Shown here: piece after piece, positions 52,445 to 61,187 of the stretch | Layout: every line of letters starts with the position of its first letter | Numbering within the stretch: the first letter of the stretch is position 1 | Assembly: GCF_020524485.1 (NCBI RefSeq) | Contig: NZ_JAIVLF010000003.1 | Location: 372,001-436,000 of the forward strand | Length of the DNA stretch: 64,000 bases | Direction of reading: 5' to 3' | Source: Novosphingobium profundi | GTDB lineage: Bacteria > Pseudomonadota > Alphaproteobacteria > Sphingomonadales > Sphingomonadaceae | Notes under the pieces: model-generated | What the model saw: the letters and a program-made list of their open reading frames with translations, nothing else | What the model was told of the DNA's origin: nothing | Databases searched by the model: none | Made by a program: the position numbers and the translations under genes

Positions 52445-53748
52445 AGAGGGCTCTCATTCTCAACGCGGCGAGCCCGGAAGGCGCCCACGCGGCCACGGCG
52501 CTTGCCGACCATGCCCTCACCATCCTCGACACGGGCCTTCCCGACCAGGCGGCCTGGGAGGACTTTGCCGCGAAGGCCGAGGAACAAGGTCTGCGCTTCG
52601 ACACCATCGTTCATTGCCCGCGCGGCGGGGCAGGCCCGGACAGAGTCGAGGAGGAAATCCTCTCGGCCTGGCTGAGTGCGAAGTTTGCCAACCGGATCTG
52701 CGCGTCCGGCGAACCTGCGCTCATCACCCTCCTTCGCCGTGCAGACGGCCCCGCCGCCATCGATACCGATGCGGCCGCAAACGGCATCCGCTACGCTACC
52801 TGGTCGGCGATGCTCGATGCCTCCAGGCGCGGTGTCCACTTGCGCTCGAACCGGCTGACCGTTTCGCCGGAGACGGCGCCTGCGCAGGTCGTCGCAGCCC
52901 TCAAGATGCTGGCCGATGCGCGCGCCAGCTTCGTTGCCGGCGCCGACATCGCGCTGGAACCCGCACCCGATGCGCAGGCCACGACCTCGCTCGCCGGGAA
53001 GGCCATTCTCGTCACCGGGGCGACTTCGGGGATCGGGCGGGCGAGCGCCATCGAGATCGGCCGCCAGGGCGGTTTCGTCTTCGTGGGCGGGCGCAAGCCC
53101 GACCTTGCCGAGGAGACACTGGCGCTCGTGCGCGAAGCCGGGGGGGACGGCGCCTTCATCCGCCTCGACGTGACCGACGCCTCGGCCTGGGAGGCCGCCG
53201 CCGCGGCCATTCGCGAGACGCAAGGTGCGCTCCACGGCCTCGTCAACAATGCGGGGGAAGCCAAGAACCTGCCCATCGAGGACCTTGACGAGGACGTGCC
53301 GCGCTTCCTTGTCCACCTCAACTACGGCGGGTGCCGCAGGGGTATGGATGCCCTGCTCCCCCTTCTGGAGGCAGGCCACGGCGCGGTCGTCAACGTGGCG
53401 AGCGTTGCCGGGATGCGCGCCGGGTTCGGGGGATCGGCCTATGGCGCCTCGAAGGCCGCGATGATCGGCCTTAGCCAAAGCTACGACCAGGCCATAGCAG
53501 GCCCCCGCAAGGTGCGCGTCAACGCCATCCAGCCCGGCCTTATCTGGAGCGAGAGCGTCACCGATTCCCTGGGCGAGGACGGCGCGCGCCAGTTCCGCAC
53601 GATGATCGAGGGCAAGACCCCCATCGGGCGCGTGGGCACACCCGACGAGGTCGGGCGCTTCGTCGCCTTCCTCGTCTCCGATGCCGCCGCCGGGATCCAC
53701 GGGCAGGCACTGCCGGTCTCGGGCGGGCTCGAACTCGTCCACCCCTGA
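52441..53748 (+). CDS. double short-chain dehydrogenase (degenerate N-terminal half fused to active SDR)
   Basis: A 435-residue protein. Residues from about 185 form a classical SDR: ILVTGATSGIGRAS, LVNNAGEAKN, VVNVASVAG, and the YGASK Tyr-Lys pair, ending GQALPVSGGLELVHP. The first 180 residues (MKRALILNAASPEGAHAATALADHAL, IVHCPRGGAGPD) look like a second, worn SDR without the GxxxGxG loop or YxxxK. The active half probably oxidises or reduces a hydroxyl of an intermediate. The worn half may be structural. The start codon GTG overlaps the bicupin 3 stop. Confidence 0.8.
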   Translation: MKRALILNAASPEGAHAATALADHALTILDTGLPDQAAWEDFAAKAEEQGLRFDTIVHCPRGGAGPDRVEEEILSAWLSAKFANRICASGEPALITLLRRADGPAAIDTDAAANGIRYATWSAMLDASRRGVHLRSNRLTVSPETAPAQVVAALKMLADARASFVAGADIALEPAPDAQATTSLAGKAILVTGATSGIGRASAIEIGRQGGFVFVGGRKPDLAEETLALVREAGGDGAFIRLDVTDASAWEAAAAAIRETQGALHGLVNNAGEAKNLPIEDLDEDVPRFLVHLNYGGCRRGMDALLPLLEAGHGAVVNVASVAGMRAGFGGSAYGASKAAMIGLSQSYDQAIAGPRKVRVNAIQPGLIWSESVTDSLGEDGARQFRTMIEGKTPIGRVGTPDEVGRFVAFLVSDAAAGIHGQALPVSGGLELVHP

Positions 53749-53775
53749 GCGGGTCCACCCTGTCTGCACGAAAAG

Positions 53776-53808
53776 AGGGGCGCAGCGTCATCAAACGCTG
53801 CGCCCCTT
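53776..53808. terminator. terminator between the SDR fusion and the TonB receptor
   Basis: AGGGGCGCAGCGT pairs perfectly with ACGCTGCGCCCCT. On the minus strand a T-rich run follows, so it mainly serves the TonB receptor gene, but it may also end the SDR transcript. Confidence 0.82.
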
Positions 53809-53863
53809 CGCACATCCCGATCCGGCCCGGGGAGAGACATGGTCCCGGGCCGGAAAGAGAAGC

Positions 53864-56191
53864 TCAGAAATTCTTGATGAAGCGGATGCCCCCGGTGCGG
53901 CGCGCGGGCGCGGTGATGTATTCGCCGTTCGAGGTGGACGGGTTGAACGAACCCCAGAAGCGGCTGAAGTCCGGCGTCAGATCGTTGAAGATGTTGTTCA
54001 CGTAGACAAGCGCGGTCCAGCTGCCGCCCTTGAGACCAATCTGCGCGTCGGCGGTGAACTTCTGGTCCAGCTTCACGCGGTTGTCGAAGCGCGCGAAACG
54101 CGAACTGCGGTAGTTGCCCGTACCCTCGATGAAGCCATCGAGTTCGCCCGAAAGCGGCGCCTCGATGTGGACCATGCCCGTTGCCGAATGGCGCGGCACG
54201 AGGGGGACGCGGTTGCCCCCGAACTGGCGATCCACCCCGGCGGGCGAGGGGAACACGTCGCGCGCGGCGAAGTCCTTGAATGTGGAATCGGTGTAGGCGT
54301 AGCTGCCGCTCAGCGTCAGCCAGTGGAACGGGGTTGCGTTGACGCCCAGTTCGGCCCCCTTCACCTCGGCCTTCTTAGCATTGATGATGTAGTTGAGCGT
54401 CACCGCCGAGGAATTGGGGCATTCCGGCTCGGGGCCCTGCGCGCTGAGCGAACCATAGCACACCGTCGTCACCTGCAGGTCCGACCAGTCGGAATAGTAG
54501 ACATCGGCCTCGAAGTTGAGATCGCCATTGAGAAGGCTTCCCTTCACGCCCAGCTCGTACGTCCAGATCGATTCCTGGCCGAAGGGGCGCAGGTCATCGC
54601 GCACCTGGCCCGTATTGAAGCCGCCCGGCTTGGAGCCCTTGGCCGCGCTCGCATAGATATTGAGGTCGGGCGAGACCTTCCAGGCTGCGCTCACACGCGG
54701 CAGCCAGGCATCGAAGCTGGTCTTGCCCCGGAAGTCGATCTCGTTCGCGCCGGTGAGGAACAGCAGGTTGACCCCGGTCGTCGCGGCGGCCGAGATGACC
54801 TCGTGGTTGTAGCGCAGTTCGCCCGTAACCGTCAGCGCGCGGGACAGGTCGAATTCGACCGAGCCGAAACCGGAATAGGTGTTGGTGTTCAGCCGGTTCA
54901 CGCGGCCCGGAATGTCGGCGCGGGTGCTGGTGATGAAAGGACGCGCGCCCAGGAAGCGCGAATAGTCCACTTCCTCGTAGTTCTCGTCAAAGACGTAGCC
55001 GCCCAGCATCGCGCGGATCGGCCCGCCATCGTAGCTGAGGCGCAGGTCCGAGCTGATCTGCTGCAGGTCGTTGTCGAAGTCGAAAATGCCCACGCACACC
55101 ATCGAGAGGCAGTTGACCAGTCCGCCGCCCAGATCGACGCCCTGCGGCTCGTTCTGCGGCTCCTTGTCGAAGTCGAACTCCAAGCGTCCCTTGGTGCGGT
55201 TGTAGCCCGAGAGCGAGTTGAGCACGAAGCCGTTGCCAAAGTCATACTCCAGGTCGAGCACCCCGCGGTAGGTCTCGGAGTTGTTGCCAGCGTAGCGGTG
55301 ATCCGAGGACATGTTGACCTCGCCGGGATCGAAGGTCTCCTCGCTGATCGTGTTCACGCCGTAGAGCGAGGTATCCCCGCGCTGGATGACGTAGCCCGCG
55401 CCGGGCCCGGCGTTGCTGTTGAGATAGCTGCCCCGGATCTTGCCGGTGAAAGCGCCGGTCTCGATCAGCACGGTGCCGCCCACGCCGTAGTTGCGGCTGG
55501 CGTCGAGCCCCTGCCCGTTGCCCGGATTTTTGTAGAAACCGGAAAAGTTGCTGTACGTCGCCGAAAGCTTGGCCGCGACGACATCGCCGATGACGGGCCC
55601 GGTGACGTGCGCGGTGGCTTCCTGTTGGCCATAGGCGCCCAGGCCGAAGTTGAAGGTGCCGCCCGGCGTGAACTCGGGGTCCTTGCTCACGAAGCTGATA
55701 GCGCCTGCAAAGGCGCTGCGCCCGAAGTAGACTGTCTGCGGGCCCTTCACCACCTCGATGCGGGCGATATCCATGAGCGCGGTCGCGTTCTGGTTGCCAC
55801 CGCCGCCCACGGTCGTGTTGAGCGAAACGCCGGTGGTGTCGATGCCATCGACGATCATGGCAACGTTGGAGCGCCCCTCGATCAGGGCCACGCCGCGAAG
55901 GCTGGGGCGGATGTCGGCGGGCGAGGCCCCGGTGTCGAACTGGAGCCCGGGGGTCATCGCCGCCACGCTTGCCATGTCCCGCACGCCCTTACGCGCGATG
56001 GTGTCCTGCGAGACGACGTTGATCGCGACCGGAATGTCCTGAAGCGATTCCTCGCGGCGGCGCGCGGTCACCACGATATCTCCGCCCGCCGAGGCGGCTG
56101 CCGGGCGCTCCTGCGCCTGCGCGACTGGCGCGAGCAGTGCGGCCGCGGCCATCGAGCCAAGAGAACAGGTCTGGAGAAGCTTGCCGATCAT
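53864..56191 (-). CDS. TonB-dependent outer membrane receptor 1
   Basis: A 775-residue receptor. A cleavable signal (MIGKLLQTCSLGSMAAAALLAPVAQA) precedes a TonB-box-like DIVVTARRREESLQDIPVAINVV and the plug domain, and the barrel ends in a C-terminal phenylalanine (GGIRFIKNF). It imports a substrate too large or scarce for porins, here likely the aromatic substrate of the island. Two palindromes lie upstream (56276 and 56341), so it is probably under the island's IclR control. It has its own transcription unit, since a terminator lies between it and the upstream isochorismatase-like gene. Confidence 0.92.
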   Translation of the reverse strand: MIGKLLQTCSLGSMAAAALLAPVAQAQERPAAASAGGDIVVTARRREESLQDIPVAINVVSQDTIARKGVRDMASVAAMTPGLQFDTGASPADIRPSLRGVALIEGRSNVAMIVDGIDTTGVSLNTTVGGGGNQNATALMDIARIEVVKGPQTVYFGRSAFAGAISFVSKDPEFTPGGTFNFGLGAYGQQEATAHVTGPVIGDVVAAKLSATYSNFSGFYKNPGNGQGLDASRNYGVGGTVLIETGAFTGKIRGSYLNSNAGPGAGYVIQRGDTSLYGVNTISEETFDPGEVNMSSDHRYAGNNSETYRGVLDLEYDFGNGFVLNSLSGYNRTKGRLEFDFDKEPQNEPQGVDLGGGLVNCLSMVCVGIFDFDNDLQQISSDLRLSYDGGPIRAMLGGYVFDENYEEVDYSRFLGARPFITSTRADIPGRVNRLNTNTYSGFGSVEFDLSRALTVTGELRYNHEVISAAATTGVNLLFLTGANEIDFRGKTSFDAWLPRVSAAWKVSPDLNIYASAAKGSKPGGFNTGQVRDDLRPFGQESIWTYELGVKGSLLNGDLNFEADVYYSDWSDLQVTTVCYGSLSAQGPEPECPNSSAVTLNYIINAKKAEVKGAELGVNATPFHWLTLSGSYAYTDSTFKDFAARDVFPSPAGVDRQFGGNRVPLVPRHSATGMVHIEAPLSGELDGFIEGTGNYRSSRFARFDNRVKLDQKFTADAQIGLKGGSWTALVYVNNIFNDLTPDFSRFWGSFNPSTSNGEYITAPARRTGGIRFIKNF

Positions 56192-56275
56192 CGTGAGAAC
56201 CCCCTGGGCTGATTTTCTTGTTGGCAGCAAAGCTAGGTTCCCAGTCGCCAGTCGGACAATTTCGGCGCGTGAAAG

Positions 56276-56292
56276 CATCCGCATTGCGGATG
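56276..56292. promoter_or_regulatory. IclR operator candidate A (upstream of TonB receptor 1)
   Basis: CATCCGCATTGCGGATG is a perfect 8-1-8 palindrome and the best of the set. It lies 85 bp before the receptor start. Confidence 0.65.
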
Positions 56293-56340
56293 GAACATCG
56301 GGCCAAGGTCGCATCTGACCGTGGTGAAGCGCCACGATCT

Positions 56341-56357
56341 TGTTCGTATTACGGATA
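56341..56357. promoter_or_regulatory. IclR operator candidate D (second site upstream of TonB receptor 1)
   Basis: TGTTCGTATTACGGATA: core TTCG-N5-CGGA. Its right half, TACGGATA, is identical to that of copy B. It is 65 bp from copy A. Confidence 0.5.
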
Positions 56358-56389
56358 TCCGGAGGGTCCTGCCCCGTCGCTTCGACACG

Positions 56390-56427
56390 AAAAAGGGGCG
56401 CGGCCTGCGTTGAAGCTGCGCCCCCTT
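56390..56427 (-). terminator. terminator after the isochorismatase-like gene
   Basis: On the minus strand GGGGCGC and GCGCCCC flank an internal loop and are followed by TTTTT, about 40 bp after the gene end. Confidence 0.75.
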
Positions 56428-56464
56428 CTCCTGGTACCAATCAAGCCCTTGCGGGCCAGCAACC

Positions 56465-57031
56465 TCAGTCCGCGAAGCTGACCTTCGCGGCCTCGGTGAT
56501 CTCGCAAAGACCGCCGAAGGCCTGGAGTTCAGCCTCGTGCGCCTCAAGCGACCCGGCCGAGCAGGCATCCGCGATGACCTTGACCGAAAGGCCACGATCA
56601 TGCGCCTCGCGCACGGTCGAGCTGACCGCCAGCGTGGTCGACAGGCCGGTCACGTAAAGCTCGGTCACGCCGTGCTTTTCCAGTTCATCATCGAGGATCG
56701 TCTTCCAGAACGGGCTGATCTGGTGCTTGAGGATGATCGCCTCGCCCTCGGCCGGGGTAAGCGCGGGCACGAAGTCGACACCCGGCGTACCCAGCTGGAG
56801 CGCGCCCGAACCCTTGAAGTTGGCGAAGAGCGGCGAACGCTCGGGCGCCTCGGGCAGGTCGGGGGCGCTGAACGCGACCCTGACGTGCCCAACCGCGACA
56901 CCGGCCTTGCGCGCCTTCTCCAGAACGCTGGCCGCATTGGCCACCACGTTGCGGCGGGCCAGCTCACCGGCCATCGGGTCATGGCTGGTCAGGTCGTTGA
57001 TGAAGTCGATCAGAATCAGATATTTGCTCAC
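56465..57031 (-). CDS. isochorismatase-like protein without the catalytic cysteine
   Basis: A 188-residue cysteine-hydrolase-fold protein. The catalytic aspartate region LILIDFINDLT and lysine in IILKHQISPFW are present. The nucleophile position, expected as G-x-x-T-x-x-C-V, reads GLSTTLAVSST, with alanine for cysteine. True isochorismatases (PhzD/EntB) also lack this cysteine and work by acid catalysis on a vinyl ether, so the protein may hydrolyse an enol ether or be a non-amidase. It lies 10 bp downstream of TonB receptor 2, last in that operon. Confidence 0.8.
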   Translation of the reverse strand: MSKYLILIDFINDLTSHDPMAGELARRNVVANAASVLEKARKAGVAVGHVRVAFSAPDLPEAPERSPLFANFKGSGALQLGTPGVDFVPALTPAEGEAIILKHQISPFWKTILDDELEKHGVTELYVTGLSTTLAVSSTVREAHDRGLSVKVIADACSAGSLEAHEAELQAFGGLCEITEAAKVSFAD

Positions 57032-57041
57032 GTGGACGTCC

Positions 57042-59207
57042 TTAATAGCTGAACCTCACCGAAACCTTCCAGGTCCGCGGATCGCCGGGGCTGCGGATGC
57101 CGTAGGCGCCCAGCACGTTGCCGTAGACGTAGTAGTCTTCCTTGAGGAGGTTGGCGACCGAGAAGCGCAACTCGATATCGCTGTCAACCGGCGGTGCCCA
57201 GCCGAGGTAGGCGTTCACGAGTTCATAGTCGGGCATATAGGTGATCGGCGCGTTGGTGCCGCCAAGGTACTTGCCGCCCATATAGGAATAGTCGGCCCCG
57301 ACCAGAAGGTCGCCCAGCTTCTCGTCGGGCACCCGGCCCGAGAAGCCTGCACTGCCCTGCCAGTGCGGCACGTTGGGCAGGCGCGTCGCGCCCGACGACG
57401 CAGCCGAACTCGCGGGATCGATGTCGCGGTACGTGTCGTCGTTGTAGGAGCCCGAGGCAAACAGGTTCCAGCCCGGCAGCGGCGAATAGGAGAATTCACC
57501 CTCGATGCCCTGCACCCGCGCCGTGCCCGCGTTCTGCGTCAGGGAGGAGCCCGCCACGATCACATTGGTCTGGATATCGCTGAAATCGTTGCGGTAGGCG
57601 GCGAGGTTGAGGTGTCCGCGCCCATCCAGGAACGAGGTCTTGAGACCCACTTCGTAAGCCCACACGGTCTGCGGGTCGAAGCCGTTCTCGTAGTTGGTCG
57701 GATTGGCGAGCGCGAGGTAGTTGAACCCGCCCGCCTGGAAGCCGCGCGAGACGCTGGCATAGGCGAGGATATCCGGGGTCGCCTGCCAGTCGAGGCCGAA
57801 CTTGGGCGTCCAGGACTTGGCCTTGCGGGTCGCGTCGATGGCGCCGTAGGTCCGGTCCTCGGGCACGGTCGTCAGGTTGTTCTGCTGGTATCCCTCGACC
57901 GACTTGGTCTCGTGCGTATAGCGCAGGCCCGCCGTCGCCGAGAGCGTGGGCGTCAGGTCATAGGTCAGCTGGCCATAGGCGGCGTAGCTGGTGGTCTTCA
58001 TGTCGACCAGCTGGGGCATCAGCTGATAGAGGTTCAGGAGATAGTCGCTCCGCCCCTGATGGCCCTTCTCGCGGAAGTAGTAGAGCCCGGCGATGTAGTG
58101 CAGCGTGTCGCCCATCGCATCGCCCAGGATCTGCAGTTCCTGCGAGATCTGGGTGCGCCCGGCTTCCGATTCCAGCCGGTCGAAGCCCAGCGCATAGGGG
58201 CCATCGACGGTGTTCGTAGGCTGCCCGGCGGTGGTGTCGGCCAGGAAGTCCTGCTCGTTGCGCACGACGCCGGTGATCGACTTGATCGTCGCCCCACCCA
58301 CATCGTAGCTCAGCGTGAGATCGCCGCCATAGGTCTCGACATCGCCGTAGCCATCGAGCGGACCGACATACGTGTAGGGATCGGAGGCCGCAGGCTCGAG
58401 CGTCACCGGGTCGGTGGCAAGGCCGACCGATCCATCGTTCTTCGCGCGCGAATAGAAGGCCGAGGCGTTGAGCCCGAAGGGCCCGCCCCCCGTATAGGCC
58501 AGCGCCACGCGCCCGCCATACTCGGTCGCCTTGCCATAGTCATCGCGATCCAGCGCCGGGGCGCTGAAATAACCATCACGGTCGTAGAAGTTGCCGCTGG
58601 CAAGCACGGCCCAGTCGTCCGACAGCGCGGTCGAGACCGTGCCCTTGAGGCGCACCATGTCGTAGGCGCCCGCTTCGGCCTGGAGCGAGCCGAACGTGGT
58701 GCCGTCCGGCTTCTTGGTCACGTACTTGATCGCGCCCGTCAGCGTGTTGCGGCCATAGAGCGTGCCCTGGGGGCCGCGCAGGACCTCGATGCGCTCCAGG
58801 TCGGCCAGATCCAGGTTCGCGCCCGTCAAGCTCGCGAAGTAGAGATCGTCGATATAGAGGCCGACTGCGGATTCGTAGCCTACCCAGGTGCCCGCGTTCT
58901 GCCCGGCGCCGCGCATGAAGATGGTGAGCGTGGTGGGATCGACGGTGCCCTGCGTCACGCTGAGGCTGGGCGTCACGCGCTGCAGGTCGGCCGTGCGCTG
59001 GATCTGGAGATCCTGTAGCGCCTGTTCGCCAAGCGCCGTCACCGAGATCGGCGTTTCCTGGAGCGAGCTTTCGCGGCGCTGGGCCGTGACCACGATGTCA
59101 TTGCCATACGCGCTCGTTTCAGCCGGCGCGGCCTGTTCCTGTGCCAGCGCGGGCGATGCGGCCAGCATCGCCGTTCCGGCCAGCAGCCATCTGGAAGCCT
59201 TGGTCAT
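57042..59207 (-). CDS. TonB-dependent outer membrane receptor 2
   Basis: A 721-residue receptor with signal peptide MTKASRWLLAGTAMLAASPALAQ, a TonB-box-like DIVVTAQRRESSLQETPISVTAL, a plug (LYGRNTLTGAIKYVTKKPDG) and a C-terminal WKVSVRFSY. It differs from receptor 1 along its length, so it is not a recent duplicate. It is the middle gene of the ThDP enzyme / receptor / isochorismatase-like unit, and probably imports the same class of substrate. Confidence 0.92.
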   Translation of the reverse strand: MTKASRWLLAGTAMLAASPALAQEQAAPAETSAYGNDIVVTAQRRESSLQETPISVTALGEQALQDLQIQRTADLQRVTPSLSVTQGTVDPTTLTIFMRGAGQNAGTWVGYESAVGLYIDDLYFASLTGANLDLADLERIEVLRGPQGTLYGRNTLTGAIKYVTKKPDGTTFGSLQAEAGAYDMVRLKGTVSTALSDDWAVLASGNFYDRDGYFSAPALDRDDYGKATEYGGRVALAYTGGGPFGLNASAFYSRAKNDGSVGLATDPVTLEPAASDPYTYVGPLDGYGDVETYGGDLTLSYDVGGATIKSITGVVRNEQDFLADTTAGQPTNTVDGPYALGFDRLESEAGRTQISQELQILGDAMGDTLHYIAGLYYFREKGHQGRSDYLLNLYQLMPQLVDMKTTSYAAYGQLTYDLTPTLSATAGLRYTHETKSVEGYQQNNLTTVPEDRTYGAIDATRKAKSWTPKFGLDWQATPDILAYASVSRGFQAGGFNYLALANPTNYENGFDPQTVWAYEVGLKTSFLDGRGHLNLAAYRNDFSDIQTNVIVAGSSLTQNAGTARVQGIEGEFSYSPLPGWNLFASGSYNDDTYRDIDPASSAASSGATRLPNVPHWQGSAGFSGRVPDEKLGDLLVGADYSYMGGKYLGGTNAPITYMPDYELVNAYLGWAPPVDSDIELRFSVANLLKEDYYVYGNVLGAYGIRSPGDPRTWKVSVRFSY

Positions 59208-59275
59208 GTCTTTCTTCCCCGAAGTTATTATCTTGATAGTGGTGCTGAAAGTGGGGTCCTCAGTGCCCCGGCCAC

Positions 59276-60988
59276 TCAATGACCAGGAATGTCCTCGAAC
59301 AGGACCATCCCCAGCAGTGGTTCGGTCTTGCGGATGCGCCCGCCTTCCGGATCGACGCGCACGTCGATGAGGCTTGGGCCCATGCGCGCCAGCGCCGCGG
59401 CGAGCGCGGCATCGAGCTCACCCTTCGTCTCCACGCGTTCTCCATGTCCGCCGAAGGCGCGCGCAATCGCGGCGTAGTCGGACTGGCCAAGGTCGGTGTT
59501 GATCGCGCGCCCATAGGCCAGCTTCTGGCCGTGGTATTCGGTGCCCCACTTGCCGTCGTTCGAGACAAGGACGAGGAGCGGCAGACCCGAGCGCGCCGCG
59601 GTGTCCAGTTCGGCCAGGAAGAAGCCCAGCGACCCATCGCCTGTCACAAGCGCGACGGGCACCGGATCGCGCGCTTCGCGGCGCGCGGCTTCGGCCTCGG
59701 CCGCCGCCATGCCGATAGCCAGCGGAAAGGCCGCTCCCATCGCGCCGAAGGGCAGCAGGTCGGCGTAGGAACGCGGGGTGTGGACCCGCATGCAGGCGTG
59801 GGTGAAGTTCATTGAATCCGCGCCATCGCAGACCAGTATCCGCTCGCGCGGCAGGGCTCGGTCGAGCGCGGCGCCGATGGAAGCGGGATGGAGGTCCTCG
59901 CCATAGTCGGCGAGCAGGCCCTCCACGCACGTGGCGCGGGGCTCCAGGGCCTGCGCGATCCAGGCCGGATCGCGGCGGAAATCCTGCGCCTGCAATCTTT
60001 CGCCAAGCGCTGTCAGCGTGCGCGCCGGATCGGCAAGTACGGCGAGTTCGACAGGGACATTGCGCCCGATGGCCTCGGCGCTGGTGTCGAGGTGGATGAA
60101 GCGGGCCTCGGGTGCGAAGCGCGGCGCCAGACCATAGCCGAACCACATGTTCATCCGCGCACCGACCACCAGCACCAGGTCCGCCTCGCACGCCGCGCGC
60201 TGCGCGTAGGGCCAGGGATAGCCGGTGGGCGCAACCTCAGGAACTAGCCCGCGCCCAAGGCCATTGCCCAGGACCGGCACACCCATGCCCGCCAGCTCCT
60301 GCAAGGCCTCCCCGCAAGGCGAAAGGGCCGCCCGGTTGTCCGTCACGATGATCGGACGGCGCGCCTCGGCCAGCATCTGCGCCATCGCTGCGACCTGTTC
60401 GTCCTGCGCGCCGGGCAGCGTAGGCACCATGACCGGCGCGCGCGGCGCGCTCGTGGTCTCACGGGTCAGGAAATCGAGCGGCAGCACGAGCAGGGCCGGG
60501 CCGGGCACGCCTTCATTGGCCGCCTTCATCGCCGCGTGGAAATACTCGCCCAGCCGGTCGGGTGAGGGTACCGTGCGGCTGAACTTGAGATAAGGTGCAG
60601 TCATCTCGTGACGGTCGACGGCATAAGGCACGGAGGGTTCGACCCAGCTGTCGGGAAAGCGCGTCGCAATCACGACCAGCGGGCTTTCGGCCTGCGCGGC
60701 GGTCATCAGCGCGGTCATCGCGTTGGCCAGCCCCTGCTCGGCGACGATCAACGCAACGCCGGTGCGCCCGGAGCGGCGGGCATAGCCATCGGCTCCGCCC
60801 ACGGTCCCGCTTTCGTGGCGTCCACCGACAATGGAAACGCCCCGTTCCTCAAGCGCGAACAGAAGCGGAGCATGAGTCGCCCCGGCAAGGGCAAACACCG
60901 TTTCGGTGCCGGATTCGCAGATACCCTGGGCCAGGTATTGGGCGCAGGTCTGGTCCGTTTGGGGTGTGGAGGAGAGGTCCTTGGTCAT
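59276..60988 (-). CDS. thiamine diphosphate-dependent enzyme (acetolactate synthase-like family)
   Basis: A 570-residue three-domain ThDP enzyme. The pyrimidine domain has the activating glutamate in GGRHESGTVGGADGYARRSG. The middle domain shows PIIVTDNRAAL. The cofactor domain has ALVTGDGSLGFFLAELDTAARSGLPLLVLVSNDGKWG (GDG-x26-N). The family contains benzoylformate and oxalyl-CoA decarboxylases, hydroxyacyl-CoA lyases and acetolactate synthases. A 2-keto acid decarboxylase or carboligase acting on a ring-fission product would fit. ATG 60988 is my choice; 61006 is in frame. First gene of the operon, divergent from an MFS gene with operator candidate E between. Confidence 0.85.
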   Translation of the reverse strand: MTKDLSSTPQTDQTCAQYLAQGICESGTETVFALAGATHAPLLFALEERGVSIVGGRHESGTVGGADGYARRSGRTGVALIVAEQGLANAMTALMTAAQAESPLVVIATRFPDSWVEPSVPYAVDRHEMTAPYLKFSRTVPSPDRLGEYFHAAMKAANEGVPGPALLVLPLDFLTRETTSAPRAPVMVPTLPGAQDEQVAAMAQMLAEARRPIIVTDNRAALSPCGEALQELAGMGVPVLGNGLGRGLVPEVAPTGYPWPYAQRAACEADLVLVVGARMNMWFGYGLAPRFAPEARFIHLDTSAEAIGRNVPVELAVLADPARTLTALGERLQAQDFRRDPAWIAQALEPRATCVEGLLADYGEDLHPASIGAALDRALPRERILVCDGADSMNFTHACMRVHTPRSYADLLPFGAMGAAFPLAIGMAAAEAEAARREARDPVPVALVTGDGSLGFFLAELDTAARSGLPLLVLVSNDGKWGTEYHGQKLAYGRAINTDLGQSDYAAIARAFGGHGERVETKGELDAALAAALARMGPSLIDVRVDPEGGRIRKTEPLLGMVLFEDIPGH

Positions 60989-61039
60989 GCTTCCATGAGA
61001 CCGCAAAGCCCGGGAATGATCGAACCTCGGACAGACCTT

Positions 61040-61056
61040 TGTTCGGATCGCGGATG
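61040..61056. promoter_or_regulatory. IclR operator candidate E (ThDP enzyme / MFS gap)
   Basis: TGTTCGGATCGCGGATG: core TTCG-N5-CGGA, sharing TGTTCG with copy D and CGGATG with copy A. It lies 52 bp before the ThDP enzyme start and 132 bp before the MFS gene. Confidence 0.5.
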
Positions 61057-61187
61057 TTTTGCCCGGTCAGGCTCGTCCCGCAGGGTGGCTCAGGTAGCCT
61101 CCCTGACTGCCGAACGGTGGCCTCGCCACCTCTGCCCCCCGGGGAGACACCCCGCTCACACACGGCCGACAAGGGTGAAGTTGAACG

